From: Nocardia sienata NBRC 100364
GTDB lineage: Bacteria; Actinomycetota; Actinomycetes; Mycobacteriales; Mycobacteriaceae
Length of the DNA stretch: 64,000 nucleotides
Direction: 5' to 3'
Assembly: GCF_001613205.1 (NCBI RefSeq)
Contig: NZ_BDBX01000035.1
Coordinates: forward strand, 1 to 64,000
Shown: positions 17,788-25,736 of the stretch, piece by piece
Layout: the number at the start of each line of letters is the position of its first letter
How positions within the stretch are numbered: position 1 is the stretch's first letter
The notes under the pieces: model-generated
Databases searched by the model: none
The model's input: only the letters and a program-made list of their open reading frames with translations
Told to the model about the DNA's origin: nothing
Made by a program: the position numbers and the translations under genes

Positions 17788-19460
17788 CCACCGGTAACAC
17801 CGGGTCAGCCCCGTCCGCCGCATTTGATGAGGGTGCGGCGGGCGGGGTTTCCCGCCCGCGAGAGGTAACCGAACAGTTCTCCACCCTCGTGGCGGCATGG
17901 AACGACCGTGTCCAACACGAACCGGATGCCCCGGCCCTCGTCTACTTCGACACCACCCTCAACGTCCGGCAGGCCGACGACCTCGCCACCGCCCTCGCGG
18001 CCGCTTTCGCCGACCGCGGCGTGGGCCACGGTGAGCGGGTGGGCATCCACCTGCAGAACATCCCGCAATACGCGCTCGTCCTGCTCGCCCTCTGGAAACT
18101 CGGCGCGATCGCCCTACTGCTCAACCCGATGTATCGCGGCCGCGAACTCCGCGAACTGGTCACCGATGCCGAACCGGTCGGGATCATCACCACCGACCGC
18201 GATGTGCAACAGGTCCGGGAGGACGTCGAGGGCACCACCGTCGGCTGGGTACTCGGCACCGCGGAGTCGGACCTCCAGTCCCGCAACGACCCCCGCGTCT
18301 TCAAACCCGAAACCGCCCCTGTCGGCGAGAAGTCCGCAGACCTACTCACTTTGGCCCACGAGTACACCGGCCGGAAACCCCCAACGATCCAGGTCCACGG
18401 CGACGACCTCGCTTTCCTCGCCTACACCTCCGGCACCACCGGCCCGCCCAAGGGCGCCATGAACTCGCACGCCAACGTCCGCGCGGTAACCACCAGCTTC
18501 GCCGAACTCGCCGGCATCACCCCCGGCGACGTCGTCTACGCCCTGGCCCCGCTGTTCCACATCACCGGAGCGGTCGTCATCGGCGCCCTCGCCCTCACCG
18601 AACGCACCTCCCTGGTCTTCACCGGCCGCTTCACCACCGACGTAGCCGTAGACGCCCTCCGCGAACACGGCGTCACCTACACCATCGGCTCCATCACCGC
18701 CTTCAACGCGATGATGAACTCGGAATACGCCACGGCCGAACACTTCTCCACCATCAAAACGCTGTACAGCGGGGGTGCGCCGGTCCCACCGAGCACGGTC
18801 GCCCGCTTCCAGGAACGCTTCGGCCACTACATCCACAACGCCTACGGCATGACCGAAACCTCCTCGGCAGTCACCGCAGTCCCGCCGGGAACGAGCGCCC
18901 CGGTCGACCCGGACAGCGGCACCCTGTCCATCGGGTTACCGCTGCCGGGAGTGCAGGTCGAGGTGGTCAACCCCGAAGGCCACCCCCTCGCACCCAGCAG
19001 CCAAGGCGAACTCGTTGTCACCGGTCCACAGGTCATCCGCGGATACTGGCGCAAACTCGATGAATCCGAGGCCGCCCTACCCGAAGGCCGCCTCCGGACC
19101 GGCGACAGCGCGATCGTGGACGAACAGGGCTGGGTCTACCTGGTAGACCGGATCAAAGACCAGATCAACGTGTCGGGGTACAAGGTGTGGCCGCGCGAAG
19201 TCGAGGACGTACTCTACGAACATCCGGCGGTGCTCGAAGCCGCGGTTGTGGGGGTCCCCGACGAGTACCAGGGTGAGTCGGTGGTCGCCTACGTCTCCCT
19301 GAAGGAAGGTCACAGCGCACATGCGCACGAACTCACTTCGTTCACAAGGAACCGACTGGCGCCTTACAAAAGGCCTCGGACGGTGAAAGTACTCGCAGAC
19401 CTGCCTAAGACACAGACCGGAAAAATCCGCCGGGGTGCACTACGCGACCAATATACCTAA
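17784..19460 (+). CDS. Acyl-CoA synthetase (class I adenylate-forming ligase)
   Basis: 558 aa, start overlapping the transporter stop. It activates a carboxylic acid with ATP to the acyl-AMP and then the CoA thioester. Motifs: P-loop YTSGTTGPPKGAM (214-226), YGMTETSS, the hinge region GDSAIVDEQGWVYLVDRIKD, NVSGYKVWPREVE, and the C-terminal catalytic Lys in PKTQTGKIRRG. It lacks long-chain-specific insertions, so a short or medium acid is plausible. As the last gene of the operon it may activate the imported acid or an acid released by the lyase, for instance propionate-like products. The substrate cannot be read from sequence. Confidence 0.92.
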   Translation: MTTGNTGSAPSAAFDEGAAGGVSRPREVTEQFSTLVAAWNDRVQHEPDAPALVYFDTTLNVRQADDLATALAAAFADRGVGHGERVGIHLQNIPQYALVLLALWKLGAIALLLNPMYRGRELRELVTDAEPVGIITTDRDVQQVREDVEGTTVGWVLGTAESDLQSRNDPRVFKPETAPVGEKSADLLTLAHEYTGRKPPTIQVHGDDLAFLAYTSGTTGPPKGAMNSHANVRAVTTSFAELAGITPGDVVYALAPLFHITGAVVIGALALTERTSLVFTGRFTTDVAVDALREHGVTYTIGSITAFNAMMNSEYATAEHFSTIKTLYSGGAPVPPSTVARFQERFGHYIHNAYGMTETSSAVTAVPPGTSAPVDPDSGTLSIGLPLPGVQVEVVNPEGHPLAPSSQGELVVTGPQVIRGYWRKLDESEAALPEGRLRTGDSAIVDEQGWVYLVDRIKDQINVSGYKVWPREVEDVLYEHPAVLEAAVVGVPDEYQGESVVAYVSLKEGHSAHAHELTSFTRNRLAPYKRPRTVKVLADLPKTQTGKIRRGALRDQYT

Positions 19461-19587
19461 CGGCCGAGACCGCAAGGCGCACAGCGAGGCTCCGCAACAC
19501 CGACAAGCGGCGGTCTGAATTCGAACCAGTCCCCTACCTGCGCAGGTTCAGATCCCGGGCGAGAGCGGCGTCAGTCAGAATTAGACG

Positions 19588-21168
19588 ATGCTTGGGTGGA
19601 TGAGTGCTCTTGGTGCATTGACCAGTAAACCAATGAACGCGATCCGAGAGGCGCTGAGCGACGACAGACGGGCGGCGCTCAGTCGCCGAGCGGCTCAAAC
19701 TCAGTTGTTTCCGGCGATGTTGACCGCGCTCACCGCCGGACTCGGCGTCGCGTTTGCTGCTTACGGGTTCTTACGGTGGATGACCCCAGTGGACACCAGC
19801 AGGGCTGCCGCCGAGATCGACGTAACCCGCGTTGCGTTGTCGGTTGTCGCCGGAGCAGGTGGCGTGGTTGCGTTGGTGATCGCCTATCGACGCCAGCGAG
19901 ATCTCGAACAGAGCAGATTCGTCGAACGCTTCGATGCCGCAGCGAGACAGCTCGGGGACGTCGACGCCGCGGTGCGCATCGCCGGCGTCTACGCCATGGC
20001 CGGTATCGCCGACGATTCCGAAAGCCCACACCGCCAGCAATGTATCGACGCCCTCTGCGGCTACCTCCGACTGCCTTACGACGCCACGCATGGCGCCAGC
20101 GGACGCACCAAGCAAATAATAAAGAAACCCCGTATCGAAAACGGCCGAGTTCGCGGTGAAATCGAAGAGCACTTTGAATTCCGACAGAATGACAAGGAAG
20201 TCCGCTCCACCATCCTCCGCGTTATCGCTGACCACCTGATGCCGAGCGCCGAGCACAGCTGGTCAGCCAGCAACTTCGACTTTCGCACGGCACATCTCGA
20301 AGACGTAGATTTCAGTCGCGCGATCTTCCTCGGCGCCGCCCGGTTCGGCAGCACAACCTTCTTCGGCACCGCACGGTTCGATTCCACTGAGTTCGCCGGT
20401 GACGTCGACTTCGCCGACACGATGTTCACCGGTCCCGCCAGGTTCAGCTACGCGAGATTCCTCTCAGACGCCATGTTCCATTCCGCTACCTTTTCCGGCA
20501 ACGCCAGCTTCGCCGGGGTGAATATTTCCGGAATCGCCAGGTTCAAAAAGGCAAGTTTCGCACGTGACGCGGAATTCTACATGGCCAAATTTTTCAGCGA
20601 TTCCTGGTTCCAGGAGGCCACATTCTCCGGCGACGCAGAATTCAGCCGGGTCGACTTCTCCGGGAATGCTTTGTTCGATCACGCAAAATTCTCCTGCAAG
20701 GCCATTTTCACCTACACGAAATTTCTCGCAGAGACCAGGTTTCAGACCGCAACCTTCGTCGGCAGCGCCGAGTTCACCGCTGTCAAATTCTCCGACTACA
20801 ACACCTGGTTCAACAGCATAGAGTTCTCTGACATCGCCGTGTTCAACAGCGCGCTCTTCGCCGGCCCCACCTGGTTCGACGACTCCAAGTTCGCCGGCAC
20901 CACCCGGTTTAATGACGCAATATTCCAGGCGGACGCCTGGTTCAACAACACGAAGTTTCTGACAGACTCCTCTTTCAACAGAACGAACTTCTCCGGATCG
21001 ACCCTATTTAGACGAGCAAGTTTTGGCACAGGCAATATAACCTTTGCCAACCCGAGGCGATGGGGACCCCCAACGCCGCAGTTCGACTGGGACGATGACG
21101 TCAGCCAGAAGCCGTCCAATGTCGAACCGCAAGATTGGCCACCACTGGTTGCGTCGGGAGGCGGGTAA
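19588..21168 (+). CDS. Membrane-anchored pentapeptide-repeat protein
   Basis: 526 aa. Two hydrophobic segments near residues 36-56 and 74-93 are followed by RRQRDLEQSRFVERFDAAARQLG and a helical linker. From about residue 230 to 480 the protein is built of five-residue repeats of the A(D/N)LXX type in an F-rich version (ARFGSTTFFGTARFDSTEFAG and so on), folding as a right-handed quadrilateral beta-helix. Proteins with this layout are common in actinomycetes; their function is unknown, though some pentapeptide proteins mimic DNA and protect gyrase. Repeat codons contain many TTC and AAG and are less GC-biased than neighbours. The gene is monocistronic and ends at a strong hairpin. Confidence 0.88.
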   Translation: MLGWMSALGALTSKPMNAIREALSDDRRAALSRRAAQTQLFPAMLTALTAGLGVAFAAYGFLRWMTPVDTSRAAAEIDVTRVALSVVAGAGGVVALVIAYRRQRDLEQSRFVERFDAAARQLGDVDAAVRIAGVYAMAGIADDSESPHRQQCIDALCGYLRLPYDATHGASGRTKQIIKKPRIENGRVRGEIEEHFEFRQNDKEVRSTILRVIADHLMPSAEHSWSASNFDFRTAHLEDVDFSRAIFLGAARFGSTTFFGTARFDSTEFAGDVDFADTMFTGPARFSYARFLSDAMFHSATFSGNASFAGVNISGIARFKKASFARDAEFYMAKFFSDSWFQEATFSGDAEFSRVDFSGNALFDHAKFSCKAIFTYTKFLAETRFQTATFVGSAEFTAVKFSDYNTWFNSIEFSDIAVFNSALFAGPTWFDDSKFAGTTRFNDAIFQADAWFNNTKFLTDSSFNRTNFSGSTLFRRASFGTGNITFANPRRWGPPTPQFDWDDDVSQKPSNVEPQDWPPLVASGGG

Positions 21169-21178
21169 AGGTCGAAGT

Positions 21179-21226
21179 AGTAGGTGGGTGTTTACCGCTG
21201 TGCGGTAACACCCACCTACTGTTTTC
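21179..21226. terminator. Strong intrinsic hairpin terminator between convergent genes
   Basis: A stem of about 19-20 bp with one bulged T (left arm starting AGTAGGTGGGTGT, loop TGT near 21200, right arm ending CACCCACCTACT at 21220) is followed by GTTTTCTTAAAT on the plus strand. It lies 10 bp after the pentapeptide gene. The stop codon of a small minus-strand ORF falls inside it, so it may serve both directions. Confidence 0.8.
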
Positions 21227-21320
21227 TTAAATATGTTGCCCGCGTTGGCGTATTGGCGCGATCTCCGGTCAGTCGAGTGAACGACCAAGTAAATTCGGAG
21301 ACTTCATGCTCAGACGTCAT
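21216..21320 (-). CDS. Small ORF (34 aa) with good ribosome binding site
   Basis: ATG preceded by GGAGG at six-base spacing, encoding 34 residues (begins MTSEHEVSEFTWSFTRLTG) and stopping inside the terminator hairpin. It lies downstream of the GNAT gene on the same strand. No family is recognised; it could be a genuine small protein or the front end of a truncated gene. Confidence 0.35.
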   Translation of the reverse strand: MTSEHEVSEFTWSFTRLTGDRANTPTRATYLRKQ

Positions 21321-21482
21321 TGTGGTTCCTCCGGATCGAAGCATTCCACCTCCCGGTAACGCCAACCTGTAGCTGGTGCCGACGACACCCTAACCGCTCG
21401 CGGCAGCTCCGTCGGGCTCTCGGATTGAGCGACTGCATTCAGGCAAACCCAGATCACAGGGACCGAAACAGCTTGCATCCGG

Positions 21483-22031
21483 TCATAGCGGTAGAGCGCG
21501 AATCAGTACATCGAAGGTAGGCGCCCCGTACCAGCCAGGACGCTGCACGCCGACCCGGTACCAACCCCATCGCCGATACCGTGCGTAGGCGCGCTCGTTA
21601 CCAGGATCCACCAACAGCGTCGCCCGCCTCTCCTGCCGAGTACCCAGCAGTTCGTCATGCAGCATCCGTGCGTAACCCCGGCCGGTGTGCTCGGGTACGA
21701 CCATGATCTCCGACAGTCCGAAGGTCCGGGTCCCGTCCTCCTGGGTGAATTCTGGATCGTCCTCGTTGAGCTGCAATCCGTCCCAGCCGGCGGTGTTCTC
21801 GCCGAGCGGCCACCCCCATGCCTGCCCTATCGGTTCACCGTCCAAGTACAGCACTACCAGGTCGAAGCCCGGTACACGCAGGTAGGCATCGAACCGATCC
21901 ATCGACGCCTCCAGCGACTCGAAGGGATCGCCGGTCGCGATGGTCTCCGCGTACGAGCGCGCATAGACGTTCTGGACCGTGTCGCGCATATCGCGCGCAC
22001 CGATTTGATCGAAACGGCGGAATTCAATCAA
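21483..22031 (-). CDS. GNAT-family acetyltransferase
   Basis: 182 aa from a TTG overlapping the end of the upstream regulator gene (TTG at 22031, regulator stop at 22024), with AAAGGG upstream. The GNAT fold is visible: LVVLYLDGEPIGQAWGW (beta4), LSEIMVVPEHTGRGYARMLHDELL (acetyl-CoA binding RGYA loop in motif A) and LLVDPGNERAYARYRRWGWYRVG (motif B). It transfers an acetyl group from acetyl-CoA to an unknown amine. Translational coupling to the XRE/TPR-type regulator gene suggests the two are co-regulated. In Nocardia such pairs are frequent, but their role is not known to me. Confidence 0.85.
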   Translation of the reverse strand: MIEFRRFDQIGARDMRDTVQNVYARSYAETIATGDPFESLEASMDRFDAYLRVPGFDLVVLYLDGEPIGQAWGWPLGENTAGWDGLQLNEDDPEFTQEDGTRTFGLSEIMVVPEHTGRGYARMLHDELLGTRQERRATLLVDPGNERAYARYRRWGWYRVGVQRPGWYGAPTFDVLIRALPL

Positions 22032-23343
22032 CCAAAGACCCTTTCGTGGTGGCGAGTGCGTCGAACCGAGCTCGGAACTCATCACCTTCGGAAGAAGTGT
22101 CGGCCAGCTGTCGTACCGGTTCCAGCGCTTTGAGTGCACGCGGTGACGCAAACCATCCTTCCAGCGCATCGAGCACCGGTGTGCCCGCTTCGACCGCTGA
22201 CCTCGTATCGCCGGTACGGGCGAGCGCCGCCGACCACCAGGCCGACGCGTGCACGGTGTTACCAGCGCTTGCCGGTTCGCCAGCAACGACCTCGTGCAGG
22301 ACGAGTGCTCGGCTGTGGTTGCCGATGTCAGTGCAGGCCCGCGCCTCATGGAATCGGATTTCGGAATGGTCGACGAACCGCAGCCATGGAGCGCATTCTG
22401 CCACCGGCTCATGCTCGGCTGCATTGTCCATTTCCCGCCATGCCGCCGACATGGCTCGCTCCACACTTCGTCGATCACCGGCTGTGCCGTACGCCGCGGC
22501 TTCGCGGGCGGCGATCAGCGCGTGTATCCGTCCAGCGGGCAGCCTCCGCACCAGATCCGCAGCCCGGCGTGTCAACGCGAGTGCGTAGGAGGGCGAGGCA
22601 TCACCGGCGCGGGCCAAGCTGATGGATTGCAGAGCAGCATTCATGCAGGCGTGGACAGCCAGATCGTCGTCTTCGGCCATAGACGCCAACGAGAGCGCAT
22701 TGGAGTAGCACTTCCGCGCCAACTGGACTCGATCCGCGTCGTATGCGAGCCAGCCGGTTTCCACGGCCAGCGCGCCTACGGCGGAGATCCACGCTCGGCC
22801 TGTTGCAGCATCGAACACGCTGTTGTGCAGCAAGCTCTGGCTACGTTCCAACGTGTCAACGGCGGAGGACAGTAGGCCCGCTCCACCCACAGCCTGATCG
22901 GCGGCTTCCAGTTCCGCCGTGAATGCGTTCAGGCGTTCGACGTCGGCCATACCGATCCGGGAGTGGCTGGCCGTCGGCAATGTCGCGGCGGTAAGCGCTG
23001 CGGCTTTACCGAATTCGCGGCGGTTCACATCTGCCTCATCGTAAGTGCTTCCGGGCGGTGGGTGTCCTTGCGCTGATTGCCACGCGGACGACACGGCTAG
23101 CGTAAATCGGCGCGTCGCCTCCGGGCTCAGCTTCTCGAGGCAACTATCGAGGTCGGCGGCACGTTGCCCGCGTACCGGCCGCGATTCGGTGGCACGTTCC
23201 CATTTTCGCACGGTCGCAACAGACCACCCGATCTGTTCGGCGAACTGCTCCTGCGTCATCCGCAACGCCGCGTCACGCAGCGCCCGCACCTCGACCCTTG
23301 TCCAGACCTCCACGATCACGCGAAACCCCCTGTCGCTGCGCAC
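22024..23343 (-). CDS. XRE-type regulator with helical repeat C-terminus
   Basis: 439 aa at most. An N-terminal helix-turn-helix (LRMTQEQFAEQIGWSVATVRKWERATESRP, roughly 28-55) is followed by a long all-helical region with TPR-like Ala-rich helices (YSNALSLASMAEDDDLAVHACMNAALQS and similar), as in actinobacterial regulators that sense a peptide or small ligand. The first possible start is a GTG at 23343, with TACGCT eight bases upstream as a possible leaderless -10; a GTG at residue 9 is an alternative. It overlaps the GNAT gene downstream. No membrane segments are seen. Confidence 0.85.
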   Translation of the reverse strand: MRSDRGFRVIVEVWTRVEVRALRDAALRMTQEQFAEQIGWSVATVRKWERATESRPVRGQRAADLDSCLEKLSPEATRRFTLAVSSAWQSAQGHPPPGSTYDEADVNRREFGKAAALTAATLPTASHSRIGMADVERLNAFTAELEAADQAVGGAGLLSSAVDTLERSQSLLHNSVFDAATGRAWISAVGALAVETGWLAYDADRVQLARKCYSNALSLASMAEDDDLAVHACMNAALQSISLARAGDASPSYALALTRRAADLVRRLPAGRIHALIAAREAAAYGTAGDRRSVERAMSAAWREMDNAAEHEPVAECAPWLRFVDHSEIRFHEARACTDIGNHSRALVLHEVVAGEPASAGNTVHASAWWSAALARTGDTRSAVEAGTPVLDALEGWFASPRALKALEPVRQLADTSSEGDEFRARFDALATTKGSLVD

Positions 23344-23502
23344 TTAGCGGAAGCGTAGCGGTTCTCTATGACTGCTGTCCCTGGGACCGCGAACACCGGC
23401 CGATGAGGCTTGAACCAGCCCCGGCGCCGGGCCGAACCACCAGGCCGGCCAGCACCTTACGAGGCCACCGACCACGGAATTCCTCGGCGCCGGGTGCACG
23501 CC

Positions 23503-23706
23503 ATGACACCCCACCCAGGAGGCACTGTGCGCGAACGACCACCTCTGCCCAAGCGACCGGCACGAAACCGGGCAATGGAAGCGACCGTCCGGCTGTTGCG
23601 CGACCAATACTGCATCGATACAGCAACATTGGAACGAGTGGCGGCCGGGCTCCGCACCAGTCGAGATATCCCGGAACCCGCCACCGACGCCGATATCGCG
23701 CCATGA
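23503..23706 (+). CDS. Small protein (67 aa) of a three-gene micro-operon
   Basis: ATG at 23503; the stop overlaps the next ATG (ATGA at 23703). Begins MTPHPGGTVRERPPLP and ends in a short helical region (EATVRLLRDQYCIDTATLERVAAGLR). It is soluble with no known domain. Tight coupling to the next two ORFs is the best evidence that it is translated. Confidence 0.6.
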   Translation: MTPHPGGTVRERPPLPKRPARNRAMEATVRLLRDQYCIDTATLERVAAGLRTSRDIPEPATDADIAP

Positions 23707-24005
23707 GCCACTCGATCGCGTTCGGCTGGATCAACCACGACATCAGCCGAACGCCCGAGACCGACCGCGACCGCGTACACCGCCTCGCCGACCGACTCGG
23801 CTACCACCTCGTATGGCCCGGCGAACACTCGGTGCTACGCGTGGCCGACCAGGCACGCAACACCGGCGCCGACCTGGTGATCCTGCCGGCACCCGACCAC
23901 CTCGGCCCGCACGAACTCGACGCCGTACTGGACGTCTGCGATGTGGAAACCGTGCTACCGCGTCTCAGCTTCCCACGCTGGACCTCCGTGCAGGACACAC
24001 CATGA
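23703..24005 (+). CDS. Small protein resembling a degenerate resolvase N-terminal domain
   Basis: 100 aa, start and stop overlapping its neighbours by four bases each. The pattern FGWINHDISRTPETDRDRV ... LADRLGYHLVW ... ARNTGADLVILPAPDHLG ... LPRLSF resembles the strand-helix layout of serine-recombinase catalytic domains (gYvRvSt ... GADxVvvxxldRLgR), but the nucleophilic Ser and the catalytic Arg residues are absent, so recombinase activity is unlikely. It may be a repurposed nucleotide- or protein-binding fold. Family comparison is by eye only. Confidence 0.65.
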   Translation: MSHSIAFGWINHDISRTPETDRDRVHRLADRLGYHLVWPGEHSVLRVADQARNTGADLVILPAPDHLGPHELDAVLDVCDVETVLPRLSFPRWTSVQDTP

Positions 24006-24085
24006 GCGCCCTGGTAGTGGCCGGTTTCGCCATCGCGGTCGGACTACCGCTGCTGGTGATCGCGGCGACGATCTGGTGGCCCTGA
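24002..24085 (+). CDS. Single-span membrane micropeptide (27 aa)
   Basis: Starts inside the previous stop (ATGA). Sequence is one hydrophobic helix ending LLVIAATIWWP. The last 37 bases, including the stop, recur identically at 34684-34720, which shows that the element is repeated and helps support it as a real coding unit. Confidence 0.55.
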   Translation: MSALVVAGFAIAVGLPLLVIAATIWWP

Positions 24086-24160
24086 TCGTCGCATCGTGAA
24101 TGGGCCACCGGCAGTAACACTCGGGTGCAACGGTGCAGCCCGCTGTCGGCAACAGACACC

Positions 24161-24481
24161 TCACGCCGCGGGGTCGGTGGGCATCTTCAGCAGATGCCCG
24201 CCGATGTCCGCCAGTAGCTCCAGCTTCCCGCCCAACGCGGAAACATACGCGGCGAGAGCTTCGACCGTCGCGACCTCGCCGTGCTCGATCTGCGATATCC
24301 GCCCGGGGCTGACGCCCATGATCTCGGCCAAACCCGCCTGCGTGAACCCCAGCCGCTTCCGCTCCTCGGCAAGCTGGTAACCCCACTGCTCGGCCATGAT
24401 CGACCGACGACGGCGCGCGGCCTCCTCCTGGCCCACACGCCGGCGATAGCCTTCACGATCCCATTTGGAGAAGCTACTCAT
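24161..24481 (-). CDS. XRE-family transcriptional regulator (HigA-like)
   Basis: 106 aa. The helix-turn-helix GFTQAGLAEIMGVSPGRISQIEHGEVATVEALAAYVSALG (residues about 43-82) is of the type found in HigA antitoxins, and the C-terminus (KLELLADIGGHLLKMP) matches many actinobacterial members. HigA genes usually follow a RelE-type toxin gene; no toxin is present in the 100 bp upstream, so it is an orphan regulator or a surviving half. A second copy of its last 16 codons exists as a relic at 35669-35726. Confidence 0.85.
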   Translation of the reverse strand: MSSFSKWDREGYRRRVGQEEAARRRRSIMAEQWGYQLAEERKRLGFTQAGLAEIMGVSPGRISQIEHGEVATVEALAAYVSALGGKLELLADIGGHLLKMPTDPAA

Positions 24482-24579
24482 CGCCCTTCCTCCTCCGTCC
24501 GTTCCTTAAGAACTATCCCGGGAACAGGCATGGCGCCTGGCCTACCAGCAGGTCTGGGAAATTTCCGGTTAATGAGAGC

Positions 24580-25050
24580 TCAGGAACGCGCCGCGCCTTC
24601 GGGCCACACCACGTCCACAGCCAACCCACGCTCCCGCGCCGGCTTCACCACGCTGCCGGTACCGCCGGCCTCGCCACCTTCCCCATCCCACACCGCGATC
24701 AGCCGGTCAGCCGATCCGAGCAGCGCCTCGTTCGCCGCCTCATACGCCTCCCGTCCGGCCTCTTCGAAATCCATCACGTGCACTTCGGACGCACGCGCCA
24801 CCAGCTCATCGAACACCGGCACATGATCGGGTTTCACCTTGGCTTCGCGGTAATTCCGAGAGGGCAGCACCACCTCGAGCCGACCACCGGCCTCCAGCAC
24901 AGCTTGCGCGAATACCGAGTCGGCTCCGCGGGCGATACAGCTCACGCCCACCAAATCGGGAACCTCGGCAAGGTGCCGAGCGATCTCTTCACGCACCAGC
25001 ACCGCGGTTTCGGCAGTGATGTTCATGTGCCCGGTCACAGCGATCCGCAT
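24580..25050 (-). CDS. SLOG-like Rossmann-fold protein
   Basis: 156 aa; start at MRIAVTGHMNIT rather than 14 codons upstream. Alternating strands and helices (RIAVTGH, VGVSCIARGADSVFAQAVLEAGGRLEVVLPS, FEEAGREAYEAANEALLGSADRLIAVWDGE, GGTGSVVKPARERGLAVDVVWP) match SLOG/YpsA-like nucleotide- or sugar-nucleotide-binding domains, with ARGAD and the Gly-rich GGEAGGTGS loop forming the ligand site. SLOG domains often act as sensors in antiviral systems, but stand-alone copies with housekeeping roles are also common. No effector gene is adjacent apart from the orphan XRE gene downstream. Confidence 0.75.
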   Translation of the reverse strand: MRIAVTGHMNITAETAVLVREEIARHLAEVPDLVGVSCIARGADSVFAQAVLEAGGRLEVVLPSRNYREAKVKPDHVPVFDELVARASEVHVMDFEEAGREAYEAANEALLGSADRLIAVWDGEGGEAGGTGSVVKPARERGLAVDVVWPEGAARS

Positions 25051-25439
25051 TGGCTCACATCTGTGCATTAACCAGCGGGCGCATCCGGTCACGTAGCTCA
25101 GCGATCGGGTCGGGTGGTTGCCTTTCGCCCGCGCTCTGTTCGTTTGTAGAGCTTGCCGACCTTGACTCGAACCCGATCCAACCGGGTCCTTTCAACGACG
25201 CCCAACGCATCATGGCCAACCTGGCAGACCTGACTCTCAACCCGACAGTTCGGCCCGACAATCGAATCACTCTACTGACCAGAATATTAGGAGGCCGACA
25301 GCTACGGGCAGGGTCGGGAAGCCGGTTCGACCGATCGTTCGGTCCGAACAGCCTTGGTAGGCTGAATCCTGGCTCGAAGGCGGTGTGGTCGAAGCCGCAG
25401 TTCCGAGTCGGCACTGCCGCAAGGCAGAGGGAGGGCACC
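25051..25439. other. Intergenic region upstream of the first T7SS cassette
   Basis: About 390 bp with no supportable gene. It is the divergent region between the SLOG gene and the ESX-type gene and should hold promoters for both; TTGACT occurs near 25160 but no convincing -10 pairs with it. Confidence 0.4.
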
Positions 25440-25736
25440 TTGTTACAGGCAGACATAGACAAGCTGAACGAGCTGGCGCAGAAGCTCGAACAGAACGGCA
25501 CCGCGATCGATGATCTGGACATCCGTACCAGGCCGAGCCCATCACTGCCCGGGGTCGAGATAGGTCAGTCGTTCGCCGAACTGGCCGAGAAGACCGAAGG
25601 CGCCTACCTACGTATCGCCGACCGGATGCGGGCTGTCGCCGGAGCGACGAGAGCATGCGCGAACGACATGAGCATGACCGATGAAGGGTTCGCCGCCAGA
25701 ATGAACGAACTCGACTTCAAGCCTGCGCAGAGCTGA
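25440..25736 (+). CDS. Small ESX/WXG100-like partner protein
   Basis: 98 aa from a TTG preceded by AGGGAGG eight bases upstream (longer versions would add non-coding-like Arg/Ser-rich sequence). The protein is helical, with LQADIDKLNELAQKLEQNG at the N-terminus and EGAYLRIADRMRAVAGATRACA in a second helix, and lacks cysteine-based or membrane features. It probably forms a helical-hairpin partner or chaperone for the T7SS substrate encoded next: stop and start share a base (TGATG). Size and context are typical of WXG100-class proteins, though a clear WxG motif is not seen. Confidence 0.75.
   Translation: MLQADIDKLNELAQKLEQNGTAIDDLDIRTRPSPSLPGVEIGQSFAELAEKTEGAYLRIADRMRAVAGATRACANDMSMTDEGFAARMNELDFKPAQS

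Noticed and set aside
23703..24005. Site-specific recombinase
   Set aside because: Only the fold pattern resembles a resolvase domain; the catalytic Ser and Arg residues are missing and the DNA-binding part is absent.
24161..24579. HigB/HigA-type toxin-antitoxin pair
   Set aside because: The XRE protein is HigA-like, but no RelE-type toxin frame exists on either side, so a complete system cannot be claimed.
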